64,000 bases of DNA from Lachnospiraceae bacterium. Its GTDB lineage: Bacteria > Bacillota > Clostridia > Lachnospirales > Lachnospiraceae. A program made the translations under genes and the position numbers. The stretch's first letter is position 1, and every line of letters starts with the position of its first letter. The stretch covers positions 1 through 64,000 of the forward strand of contig JAJQHQ010000050.1 of assembly GCA_021199655.1 (NCBI GenBank), written 5' to 3'. The notes below the pieces were generated by a model, which was not told the origin of the DNA, made no database searches, and saw only the letters and a list, made by a program, of their open reading frames with translations. This document shows positions 38,701-47,458 of this stretch, in pieces.

Positions 38701-41700
38701 GGCATGGAATTTGTGGGATGTATTGACAAAAACGGAAGTTCCGTTTCAAGCGCAATAAATGTAGCACTGTCTGTTTCTGATTATGGCAGTGGAAATGGAC
38801 AGAATTACACGGTTACTGTACAAACAAAGAAAGTACTTGATGAAAATGACAAGGAGACGGATCAGCAGACAATTGAAAAGGTAGATGTTGGTATTCTTGG
38901 AAGCTTTCACTGGTACCTGAGTAAGACCAGTTATACAATTACCTATCAGACAAAGCTGTCGGATACTGAGCTGGCTCGTATTGCCGCTATTTACGCGAAC
39001 GGCTATACTGAGCAAACTTTTAGTTACACCAATGTTGCGTATTTGCTCAATTCGAGTGGGGGCACTCTGACGAGCGTTGAGGAAGAGATTACCTATATGT
39101 ACAATCCACTCAGCAAGTCGGATCTCGGTATTGGCGCGGATGCCAATTACGCAAACTCTAAGGATGTGTTTACCTACAAAGTAGTGGCCAATGAAGAAGA
39201 GATCGATCTGGATCCGAACAGTGATACTCTCACGCTGTATGATACGCTCGGTTCGGATGTAAGCATTTTGCTGGACAGTGTATCGGTGACGGACGAAAAC
39301 GGAGCAGATCTTAGTGGTGTGACCATTTCATATGAAGAGGACACACTGGTGATCACGATTCCGGATCAGACCTGCGCGGTGATCACGTTCAGTGTGAAAG
39401 CGGTGGATCTGGGAGAGAATACTTACACGAATACGGTTTATCTCGTAGGGTATGTGACATACTCGGCTTCCGTTTCAGAGAAGCATTATATCAAAGAGCA
39501 TTCTGGTACAGTGAACGGTGTATCGAATACTATTACACTTTCCAAGCTAGATGCTGACACAGGGAAAGCGCTTGGGGGTGCTGAGTTTGCTCTGTATCAG
39601 GTGAACTATGATGAAAATACTTATGTTCTGGGTTCTGAAACAGTAGTAAAGGATTCCCTTGAAAACTCAATATATACTTCTGATGAATATGGTAAAGTAA
39701 CATTCCCGTTGTTGACTCCTGGATCACTGTATTACTGGGAAGAAACAGAAGCTCCGACAGGTTATGTGGCTTCAAGTACGGAAAAGCATTACTTTATCGT
39801 ATACGCGGTAGCGACGAATCAAGCCGGAACGGCTGAGGATACAAGCACTACCGGACAGGCTACGACAAAAGCAAACCGCGAAGCGGCGGAAGCTTTGGCA
39901 GAAGCAATAGAAAACGCAAATTCCGGCGTGACGGTTCATGTTCTCAGGGCGAGCTATTCCTGGGTGGTGACAAATAAGCAGACCGGCAGCATTACTGTGA
40001 CTAAGAATGTTACGATAAACGGAAATGCTGTGACTGCGGGCGATGACACGATGGACGGCGACTATATATTTGGTCTGTTTACTGTGACCGAAGAGACTGG
40101 CCAAAGTCCTGTAGAGACCCTTGTCGATGTGGACACGATTAAGGTATCAGATGGTGCAGCAGAGAATACTCTTACATTCAACGGACTTGCATCCGGAGAT
40201 TATGTGGTAAGAGAACTGATGGAAGTGACATCTTCAGACACTTATCAGTACACATGGATAGACTCTGCGTCAGAGATTCATTATTATATAGATTACTCCG
40301 ATACGGGTGTGACGGTGATAGTAGACGGTACGGAAAGCACAGAAAAAGATGTGGAACTGAGTTCAAAGGAAAGTAAGTCTGTAACGTTTACCAACAACAA
40401 AGTCAACGGTTCTCTGCAAATCACAAAGACAGTTGTCGCAGACACAGAGACCGCCGAGTCTGAGTCAGAAGCAGGAACAACTTATGATATCATTGTTAAG
40501 CTGGAAACGCCTGTTACAGCTGGTGATGATCTTTCAAAAGTAAAGGCTGAAAACGGCAATGGTGATGACATTACTGATGATCAGAATCTTGCTCTGACGG
40601 TAGATACAACTGACCCGACAATCCTGACATTCCAGATCAAAGCAGGAACATCTGAGTCTGTAAAGCTGACGAATCTTCCGCTTGGCACCTACAGTGTGAC
40701 CGAAAATATTGCGGAAGGTAAAACGTATACTGCAACCTACACGGTGACAGCAGGCGGCGACTCAACGACAGAAACAAATTCTTCAATCGAGCTTTCTGCA
40801 GCTAAAGCAGATAAGGAAGTCGAAGTTACGAATGAGTATCCGATCGAAGCAACGATTGAGGCAAAGAAGAGCTATAACCATGCTCTTAAAGGCGGAGATT
40901 TTACATTTAAGCTTACTGCCGGAAATAATAATGCTGGTGTAGATACTCCGATGCCAACTGCAGAGTCTACCACTGGTACGATTAATTTGGATGGAAGTGT
41001 TACAGTTACGAATGGCAGTGCGTCCTCTGTTGACACCGACAATCTTTATACCGCAAGTGTGTCGTTTGGTACGATCAGTTATGCAAAAAAAGGTGTTTAT
41101 TACTATACGATTGAGGAGACATCGACATCCGATGAATACCTTACCTGTGATACGACGGTTTATAATGTAAGAGTGACGGTATCTGTAAATGATAATGGCG
41201 TAAAGTCGGTGACTGTAGAATACCAGAAAGCCGGCAGCTCTGATGGCTATAGCGATACTGTGCCTACATTTGCTAATACAAAAACAGGTAAGCTGGAAAT
41301 CAGCAAATCTCTCCTGGCAAGTGCAGCAACAAAGACTTCTAATGAAGGAACATATTATCAGGTTACAGTGGCTCTTTCAAATGCAGCAGACGGGGTAGAT
41401 CTCGCTGGTGTCACTGCGAAAGTTACGAGCGGAACGGATGAAAGGAATGATGCACATCAACTTTCTGGTATTAGCGAAGGAAGCAATAGCTTAGAATTCT
41501 GGATTCTGCCGGATCAGACGGTCACTTTAAGCGGATTGCCTTATGGCACCTACACTGTGACGGAAGATGATTCAAGTACGGATTTTACGGCGGTCTATTA
41601 TGTAGACAGCAGTAAAGAGAGTTCAGCATCGGTTACAATTTCTGATAACAAGCTTTCGGGAAGTGTAAAGATTGTGAATGATTACGGCGATTACGGTGCA

Positions 41701-44700
41701 TCCGCGATTATCTCTGCGAAGAAGACGTATAACGTAGCATTTGGAACAGATACGTTTATGTTCAAGCTGATTCAGGGAAAAGCGGCTGATAATAAGACAC
41801 CTTCTCCGATGCCGGAAGGATATTCAACGGAAACGTTGGAAGGTGGGGATACCCAGAATTATGTGACAGAAATTGTAAATAAAGATAATATATATTCAAC
41901 AGTCAAAGAGGCAGTTGTAAACTTTGATGCTATCACTTATGATACTGTTGGAACATATTATTACACCCTGCTGGAGATTGCAGGAACGGATGACGGTATC
42001 GTTTATTCCGAGACTGTTTACACAATCAAAGTAGAGGTGACTGATGCAGCACCTAATCTGACGGCTAAAGTATCCTATAAGCTTCAGGGTGCGGATGACA
42101 GCACTTATGAAGTGATGTCAAATGAGCAAGGCAATGTAAATGTGCCGGAATTTGAAAATACGAAGCTTGGCAGCCTGACTATTACAAAGACAGTAGTGGC
42201 TGATACGGAGACCGCCGAGTCTGAGTCAGAAAAAGACACAACTTATGAGATTAAAGTGAAACTGATGAATTCTGAAACAGATGGGGCTGACCTCTCTGGT
42301 GTTAAGGTTGTAGACAGCAATGGAACTGATATCACAACCAAAAAAGACCTTGATCTGAAAGGAAAAGAAACTAATTCAAAGGAACTGACATTTAAAATCA
42401 AGGCCGGGTCAACCGAAGCAGTGACATTGACGAATCTTCCACTTGGCACCTACAGTGTGACCGAGATTGTTGATGAAGATGAGATTTATTCCGCTACTTA
42501 TAAAGTGACAGATGCAGCAGCAGATGAAGACAATACGTCAATCTCAGTTTCTTCAGACGCATTAAATAGGGAAGTTGAAGTAATAAACGAGTATCAGATT
42601 GAGACTACAATTAAGGCTCAGAAGAGCTATAATGCGGTGCTTAATGAAAACGCGTTCACGTTTGAACTGACGGCAGGAAATAATAATGCCGGCGTATCCA
42701 CGCCGATGCCGGAGGGATATAATACGGCAACGAACAGCATAACGGCGAAAAACAAAGCGGGAACGCTGGATAACGGTACTTACTACGCGGATGTGGAATT
42801 TGGACCGATTATCTATAAGGAAAAAGGAATCTACAATTATACTTTGACAGAGGTTGTTCCGGTTGAAGGCGATTCGTCCTATAATTCGAATATTACCTAT
42901 TCAACCGTATCCTATGATGTGAAGGTAGAAGTAAAAGTAGAGGGTACAGTTAAATCTGTTGAGGTAACCTACAGTGTAGCAGGTGAAGATAGCTATACAA
43001 CAGATGTTCCGACCTTCGAGAATAAGCTGTCGGGCAGCCTTAAAATCAACAAGACTCTGGTAGATGATGCTGTTAATGGCGGTACATTCTTCTTCACGGT
43101 AAAAGACGCGGATGACAATTATTACTATCTTGACGGAACAACGGGAGAAACAGTAAAGACCAATGCTGCAGATACAAATAGAATTATTTCCGTATCTGTA
43201 ACAAAAAATGGAACAGAAACCACTGGAGATATAACCCTTACAAAACTGGATGCGGATGAATATACCGTGACGGAGGTAACTCAAAGTGGTAAAGCAATCT
43301 CTGCAACAGAATACAAAGTGGAAATCACTGGCGGTACGCCAACAGCAAATACGGCAGAAGTGAAAGCAGATGTTATTGCCGGTTATCAGGCAGTTGTCAG
43401 TGTCACCAATACAAAGCTTGGCAGTCTGGAAATCTCCAAGGAAGTATTGGCGAGCACTGCAACCAAGGAAAGTGAAAGTGAAGCCAATACGGAGTACGAA
43501 ATCAAGATTATGTATACTCCGGATGTAAACACAGATGATCTTTCTGGAGTAACATCTGAACTTTCAAGCGGAAGTGGATATTATACACTGACAGGAAATA
43601 GTGACGGCAGCACAGAACTGACGCTGAAAATCAAGGCCGGTCAGGTAGTGACCTTAAGCGGTCTGCCGCTTGGTACGTATGAGGTGAGTGAGACTCCGAA
43701 TTCTAAGTATACCGCGAAATATGAGGTGAATAACGGAGAATCGAAAGAAGCTGCGGATACCGTTACAATCTCCAGCTCGGCACATAGTGGTTCGGTCAAA
43801 GTCATCAACGATTATGATGATTATGATGCTTCACTTGAGATTCCGGTGACGAAGACCTACAATGTTGAGTTTGGTACAGATACATTTACCTACATGCTGA
43901 TCGCGGGTACAAAGGTGGGTGACAGTACGGTTCAGTCTCCGATGCCTACAAGCGCAGTAACCGGCGATGTAAATGGAACTACCTGTACTTATGTTACTAC
44001 AGTAGTGAATGTAAGTGGAAACAGTACCGATAAGACGGAAACAGCACACTTTGCTTCAATCCCATATGAAGGCGAGGGTACCTATACCTACACACTGAAA
44101 GAGGTTCAGTCCGGCAATACAGATGATGAATATATCATCTATGATCAGGCAGAATATGAGATTACTGTGGCTGTTACTAAGAAACAGGGCGAAGAGGACT
44201 ATGCTGTGACAGTTACCTATGTAAAGACGATTGACAGTGATGGAACTGCTATAGCTGCGGGAGACCAGACCACAGAAACATTGAATCTGAAAGATGCAGA
44301 TACTATCAGCAGTACGGCACCTTCTTATTCAAACAAGAAAGTGGGTAAGATCACAGTTGATAAGACAGTCCTTGTAAACGGTAAAGCCGATACAACCGGT
44401 CAGAAAAATGGCACATACTACTTCGCGCTTTATAAGGTTGCTGATGATGGAAGTGAAAAATATATCGAGACCAAACCAATCTCTGTAACCAGCGGTTCAG
44501 GAACGGCAGTTACTTTTGAGTCGCTGCTTGAGCCGGGTACCTATAAGGTGAAAGAGGTAACAGGAAAAGGCGCTGATGCTGAGGTTCTTTCCTCGACAGA
44601 TTTGACGATTACCGGTGACGACACAGATACAGACGGTGTCAAGACAGTTGCTTTGACTGCCGGAAAGACAGAATCGGTAAGTTTCACGAATGACTACACG

Positions 44701-47043
44701 GAGAAGCAGCTTGGGAATCTGGAGATCACGAAGACGACTACGGGAGCAACTACACCGGATGATACAGAGTTTACAATAAGCGGTCCGGACGGTTTTACAA
44801 CTGAAACGCATACCTATGAGGAGTTCAAAGACGGCGTTTTGACGTTGAAAGGTATCCCGACAGGTGAGTACACGATTGTGGAGAGTGTCGACGGAGCAAA
44901 GGTTGATGGTTACAAGCTTAAAGTAACCGACGACGGTACAGTGACAGCAACTGTTGAGTCCGGTGAGACGGCGACGGTTGAGATCGAGAATAAGTACACG
45001 AGAGAAACCGGAAATCTGGAGATCACGAAGACGACAACGGGTGCAACAACACCGGATAGTACGGTCTTCACGATCAGCGGACCGAGCGATTACGGGACTG
45101 TAACGTATACTTATAAGGAATTCAAAGACGGCGTTTTGACGCTGAAAGGTATCCCAACAGGTGAGTACACGGTTGAGGAAAGCGTCGACGGAGCAAAGGT
45201 AGCTAATTATAAGTTGAAAGTAACCGGTGACGGTACAGTGAAAGCAACCGTTGAATCCGGTGAGACGGCGACGGTTGAGATCGAGAATAAGTACACGAGA
45301 GAAACCGGAAATCTGGAGATCACGAAGACGACAACGGGTGCAACAACACCGGATAGTACGGTCTTCACGATCAGCGGACCGAGCGATTACGGGACTGTAA
45401 CGTATACTTATAAGGAGTTCACAAACGGCGTGCTTACATTGAAAGGTATCCCGACAGGTGAGTACACGGTTGTGGAGAGTGTCGATGGAGCGCAGGTAAT
45501 TGGCTACACGCTGAAGGTAACCAATGACGGTACAGTGACAGCAACTGTTGCAGCTGGAGAAACAGCATCGATTACGATCGAGAATACGTACACAAAGAAA
45601 ACGACTAAGGTCGCCGTGACCAAAGTCTGGGATGACGAGAACAACAAGGACGAGATCCGTCCGACGAGCGTTACAGTGAAGCTTCTTGCGGACAATGTGG
45701 ACACAGGTGAGACAGTGACGCTCTCAGCGGACAACAACTGGACGGCAAGCTTCGAGGATCTGGATCAGTACAGCAATGGTACGGAGATCAGCTACACAGT
45801 TGAGGAAGCAGAAGTACCGAGCGGCTATACTGTAAAGGTGACAGGAAGCGCAGCGGCGGGCTACACAATCACGAATACGCACGTTCCGGAAACGGAAACC
45901 GAAACCGAGACGGAAACCGAAACCGAGACGGAAACCGAAACCGAGACGGAAACCGAAACCGAGACGGAAACCGAAACCGAAACAGAAACGGAAACAGAAA
46001 CTGAAACTGAAACGGAGACTGAAACGGAAACCGAGACAGAAACTGAGACAGAGACCGAAACAGAAACAGAGACTGAAACAGAGACAGAAACCAGGACAGC
46101 AGAGATTTCGGTAACGAAGAACCTGCAGGAGCCCAATGGCGATGCGTTGTATGCGGTGGATGATACGTATTACGTAGGTCTGTATACGGACGCTGAATGC
46201 ACGAACCTGTACGCGATGATGGCGCTCGAATACAAGAACGCTTCGGCTTCGACCGTAGTCTTCACGGATCTGGCGATTGGAAGTACGTATTACATCGCAG
46301 AGTGCGACGAGAACGGAACGGCTCTTATCTCCGGAATCGAAGTACTGGCGGACGGCACGAAGTATGCGCCGAACTTTGGCGACAATGCGGTGACGACGAC
46401 CGTGACCACAACGGATAGCAGCCAGACGGTGGTGACATTCGCGAACGAGTTCTACACGATACCGAAGAACTATTATAAGGAAGGTGCGCTGACTATTACC
46501 AAGAAGCTGCTTGGTGCAGACGGTTCGGCACTGAAATCGAGTGAGACGTTCTACGCAGGTATTTTTACGGATGCGTCCTACACAACACTGGCGGCGACGA
46601 CAGGCAGTGCGACGACGACGGAAGCGACCGTGGATCAGAATATCATAGCCCTTAGCCTGAACGGAAACTCTGAAGTGAGCGTGGAAGTAAAGGTAACGAT
46701 TCCGGGCGGTGAGACTGCGACCCTGTATGTGACCGAGGTAGACGCGGACGGCAATCCGGTAGACGGAGCGGAAGGATTCGCGTACACGGTGAGCATGGAC
46801 GGTTCTGTAGTAACGATGGATGCGGAGAACCCCACCGCGAGCGTGACGATCACGAACCAGGAGATCGAAGAGACGACGGAGGAAGAAGTTGAGTCCGAGG
46901 AAGAGTCCGAAGCGGTACAGACAGGCGATGAGACGCCGCTGGCATTCTGGTTCAGTCTGATGCTGATGGCTGTGGCTGTGATAGCTCTGGCTCTCGCGAA
47001 GCGACTTAGAATAGCCAGAGCGAACTGCCGCAGAACAAAGTGA
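35749..47043 (+). CDS. Giant cell-wall-anchored adhesin with Cna-B and FctA-like isopeptide domains
   Basis: A 3764-residue surface protein. In order: signal peptide (about 1-31, ends ITTFADEG); acidic Thr/Ala/Glu-rich stalk (about 32-165); a series of immunoglobulin-like adhesion and D2-type domains (about 170-1260); a SpaA-like domain (about 1263-1350, LSKLDADTGKALGGAEFALY); four FctA/Spy0128-like domains starting near 1701, 1983, 2284 and 2695, alternating with domains ending LPLGTYSVTE or similar; three near-identical 99-residue repeats (2989-3285); a Cna-B domain (about 3285-3370, VTKVWDDENNKDEIRP); a pure Glu-Thr tract (3381-3448); two more domains; and a sorting signal VQTGDETP (3723-3730) with membrane segment and basic tail. 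Internal isopeptide bonds are expected from the family. No sortase gene is in the window. ATG 35749 follows GGAGGG. Confidence 0.93.
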   Translation: MRKTTKRNRILAFILTFAMIFQQAGITTFADEGTSAAAETAVEATTNDAGETTAAEEVSTADETTAQTTASTEAEEVSVTDTEASADPADTDEPDAEASDNDTDPAAETIGDVEDESEADTESAAEDVTEAESEEVTEAATEAAEDTEAADAAEAADETETEAETEEEAPKTSFTYSDENVVITATASEDANFSQDVELVADYIEPDSIAYEEAVSKIESQLGSSLGLTDDNTEAAYLLYDVYFLSAEGERVEPEAGTVSVSMVFRQAVDLGLTGEITSKAVVHIKDGSTAEVVTDFVNVNANGDVTAMGFTQDSFSETGLVLASGSTDVPFDISSAVDMSQFATINVNSVYADGEDVATSIVERDAELTINMTFTVGNDTVSQTLAHSSYVWEYDLSDFVDENCIFSVSGSGDLYRTEGTSTKVGEYYVENGKLYLYIYEQYLDTWTSNITGTFNFYAALDTTNIGTETSEMISFPGYSTIINFEEVTVTTSKKVNENYSNDTVTITKDSDGNYYMNYTLTFTVDAALSTLVLTDTLGAGQTLVDGSVQVNSSTVDSSHISYSTDSDGVTTMYIYIAGTDTSDIDYLYDSSAKDATYTVTYKVKLDEDVFEDHGKLKNSAYWTYNGTNSETKTTEVTPYKNISSQVSKEYEKTVYDDTTGYYTFYWKLTVTGDDLSGYVVTDTCGSNQTYNSSSFEIDCTDGTPAVTVSTTTYSDSTTGFTFTFPSDTTYSGTYVFTYTTTSTQTKDEMAGSGTVSFNNKVSIDDGDGNTGSDDGSTSIDTGTKTAEAEIEKNWTTTKDTVDTTTGFLYWEIKVTLADGVTELENVTVTDSYPYYYLNQDSWNGKQLTMKWDTIEVKDASGNVLTRGTNATDGDYTIDESTGVITFAKLTSDVTITGAVYFDFSSLSETDKVTFINSAVLKVNDVKLDEDSDTLTYTENDYRMTKTVTYDESTGLFNWTVVINPTMAEYADQICVYFSDTLPAGMEFVGCIDKNGSSVSSAINVALSVSDYGSGNGQNYTVTVQTKKVLDENDKETDQQTIEKVDVGILGSFHWYLSKTSYTITYQTKLSDTELARIAAIYANGYTEQTFSYTNVAYLLNSSGGTLTSVEEEITYMYNPLSKSDLGIGADANYANSKDVFTYKVVANEEEIDLDPNSDTLTLYDTLGSDVSILLDSVSVTDENGADLSGVTISYEEDTLVITIPDQTCAVITFSVKAVDLGENTYTNTVYLVGYVTYSASVSEKHYIKEHSGTVNGVSNTITLSKLDADTGKALGGAEFALYQVNYDENTYVLGSETVVKDSLENSIYTSDEYGKVTFPLLTPGSLYYWEETEAPTGYVASSTEKHYFIVYAVATNQAGTAEDTSTTGQATTKANREAAEALAEAIENANSGVTVHVLRASYSWVVTNKQTGSITVTKNVTINGNAVTAGDDTMDGDYIFGLFTVTEETGQSPVETLVDVDTIKVSDGAAENTLTFNGLASGDYVVRELMEVTSSDTYQYTWIDSASEIHYYIDYSDTGVTVIVDGTESTEKDVELSSKESKSVTFTNNKVNGSLQITKTVVADTETAESESEAGTTYDIIVKLETPVTAGDDLSKVKAENGNGDDITDDQNLALTVDTTDPTILTFQIKAGTSESVKLTNLPLGTYSVTENIAEGKTYTATYTVTAGGDSTTETNSSIELSAAKADKEVEVTNEYPIEATIEAKKSYNHALKGGDFTFKLTAGNNNAGVDTPMPTAESTTGTINLDGSVTVTNGSASSVDTDNLYTASVSFGTISYAKKGVYYYTIEETSTSDEYLTCDTTVYNVRVTVSVNDNGVKSVTVEYQKAGSSDGYSDTVPTFANTKTGKLEISKSLLASAATKTSNEGTYYQVTVALSNAADGVDLAGVTAKVTSGTDERNDAHQLSGISEGSNSLEFWILPDQTVTLSGLPYGTYTVTEDDSSTDFTAVYYVDSSKESSASVTISDNKLSGSVKIVNDYGDYGASAIISAKKTYNVAFGTDTFMFKLIQGKAADNKTPSPMPEGYSTETLEGGDTQNYVTEIVNKDNIYSTVKEAVVNFDAITYDTVGTYYYTLLEIAGTDDGIVYSETVYTIKVEVTDAAPNLTAKVSYKLQGADDSTYEVMSNEQGNVNVPEFENTKLGSLTITKTVVADTETAESESEKDTTYEIKVKLMNSETDGADLSGVKVVDSNGTDITTKKDLDLKGKETNSKELTFKIKAGSTEAVTLTNLPLGTYSVTEIVDEDEIYSATYKVTDAAADEDNTSISVSSDALNREVEVINEYQIETTIKAQKSYNAVLNENAFTFELTAGNNNAGVSTPMPEGYNTATNSITAKNKAGTLDNGTYYADVEFGPIIYKEKGIYNYTLTEVVPVEGDSSYNSNITYSTVSYDVKVEVKVEGTVKSVEVTYSVAGEDSYTTDVPTFENKLSGSLKINKTLVDDAVNGGTFFFTVKDADDNYYYLDGTTGETVKTNAADTNRIISVSVTKNGTETTGDITLTKLDADEYTVTEVTQSGKAISATEYKVEITGGTPTANTAEVKADVIAGYQAVVSVTNTKLGSLEISKEVLASTATKESESEANTEYEIKIMYTPDVNTDDLSGVTSELSSGSGYYTLTGNSDGSTELTLKIKAGQVVTLSGLPLGTYEVSETPNSKYTAKYEVNNGESKEAADTVTISSSAHSGSVKVINDYDDYDASLEIPVTKTYNVEFGTDTFTYMLIAGTKVGDSTVQSPMPTSAVTGDVNGTTCTYVTTVVNVSGNSTDKTETAHFASIPYEGEGTYTYTLKEVQSGNTDDEYIIYDQAEYEITVAVTKKQGEEDYAVTVTYVKTIDSDGTAIAAGDQTTETLNLKDADTISSTAPSYSNKKVGKITVDKTVLVNGKADTTGQKNGTYYFALYKVADDGSEKYIETKPISVTSGSGTAVTFESLLEPGTYKVKEVTGKGADAEVLSSTDLTITGDDTDTDGVKTVALTAGKTESVSFTNDYTEKQLGNLEITKTTTGATTPDDTEFTISGPDGFTTETHTYEEFKDGVLTLKGIPTGEYTIVESVDGAKVDGYKLKVTDDGTVTATVESGETATVEIENKYTRETGNLEITKTTTGATTPDSTVFTISGPSDYGTVTYTYKEFKDGVLTLKGIPTGEYTVEESVDGAKVANYKLKVTGDGTVKATVESGETATVEIENKYTRETGNLEITKTTTGATTPDSTVFTISGPSDYGTVTYTYKEFTNGVLTLKGIPTGEYTVVESVDGAQVIGYTLKVTNDGTVTATVAAGETASITIENTYTKKTTKVAVTKVWDDENNKDEIRPTSVTVKLLADNVDTGETVTLSADNNWTASFEDLDQYSNGTEISYTVEEAEVPSGYTVKVTGSAAAGYTITNTHVPETETETETETETETETETETETETETETETETETETETETETETETETETETETETETETETETETETRTAEISVTKNLQEPNGDALYAVDDTYYVGLYTDAECTNLYAMMALEYKNASASTVVFTDLAIGSTYYIAECDENGTALISGIEVLADGTKYAPNFGDNAVTTTVTTTDSSQTVVTFANEFYTIPKNYYKEGALTITKKLLGADGSALKSSETFYAGIFTDASYTTLAATTGSATTTEATVDQNIIALSLNGNSEVSVEVKVTIPGGETATLYVTEVDADGNPVDGAEGFAYTVSMDGSVVTMDAENPTASVTITNQEIEETTEEEVESEEESEAVQTGDETPLAFWFSLMLMAVAVIALALAKRLRIARANCRRTK
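44713..45603 (+). repeat. Three tandem 297-bp repeats inside the adhesin gene
   Basis: Units begin at 44713, 45010 and 45307 with the same bases encoding GNLEITKTTTGATTPD. The period is exactly 297 bp (99 codons) each time. Units 2 and 3 are almost identical in DNA over their first 110 or so bases, which indicates recent duplication or gene conversion. Such repeats can change copy number in frame. Confidence 0.9.
45889..46092 (+). repeat. (Glu-Thr)n microsatellite in the adhesin gene
   Basis: About 34 tandem GAr-ACn hexamers encode an uninterrupted Glu-Thr dipeptide run (residues 3381-3448). The first third repeats a higher-order unit of alternating GAAACC and GAGACG. Every hexamer keeps the frame, so slippage would change length without breaking the protein. 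It lies between the Cna-B domain and the last domains before the wall anchor. Confidence 0.95.
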
Positions 47044-47108
47044 GGGGGCGTATCCAATCTTGTGGGTGAGACCCGGAGACGCCGCAGACATAAGGATAAC
47101 GAATAAAC

Positions 47109-47135
47109 GTAATTGTGAAGGTACGAAACAGTTAC
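47109..47135. mobile_element. 27-bp mini-element, diverged, no target duplication
   Basis: GTAATTGTGAAGGTACG ... ACAGTTAC differs from the other 27-bp copies at several bases, and the flanking octamers do not match. It lies in the 415-bp gap after the adhesin gene. That gap also holds a T-less stem (TTTTCCGGTGGATG / CATCCGCCGGAA, about 47191-47224) and the terminator at 47263. Confidence 0.65.
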
Positions 47136-47262
47136 GGGTTACCCAGCCTGATTGAGTGTGATTGGGATTTCTGCAGACAATGGATAAAGATTTTCCGGTG
47201 GATGTGAAAAGCATCCGCCGGAATCATTGAAGAAGCGGGTAACGAAAAAGAATTGATGAATG

Positions 47263-47297
47263 AAAAAAGATGGCGCATTTGAACGTCATCTTTTTTT
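47263..47297 (+). terminator. Rho-independent terminator
   Basis: AAAAAGATG(G)CG ... CG(T)CATCTTTTTTT, a stem with a long U-run. It lies 220 bases after the adhesin stop codon and could also work on the minus strand. The stem closely resembles the one at 49231-49266. Confidence 0.75.
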
Positions 47298-47458
47298 GTA
47301 CAAATGAAAGGGAATCGCAGGTGGTTTTTCATTAAAGGATATGATATACTAAACACATCTAACTATTGAATATATCAGATAAAAGAATTATCAGCAAAGA
47401 AATAGGTCATAGTACACATACAGGCGCACAGGGAAATAGCAGAAACAGGGAGAGACAG

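Noticed and set aside
45861-46136. A minus-strand (Ser-Val)n frame
   Set aside because: It is the complement of the Glu-Thr hexamer tract and carries no start or ribosome site of its own.
47101-47143. Target duplication around the 47109 mini-element copy
   Set aside because: The flanks GAATAAAC and GGGTTACC do not agree, so no duplication is claimed for this copy.
45724-47214. A 496-codon minus-strand frame opposite the adhesin gene
   Set aside because: It is the shadow of strong codon bias in the adhesin; very rich in Arg, Phe, Cys and Gly, without any recognisable domain.
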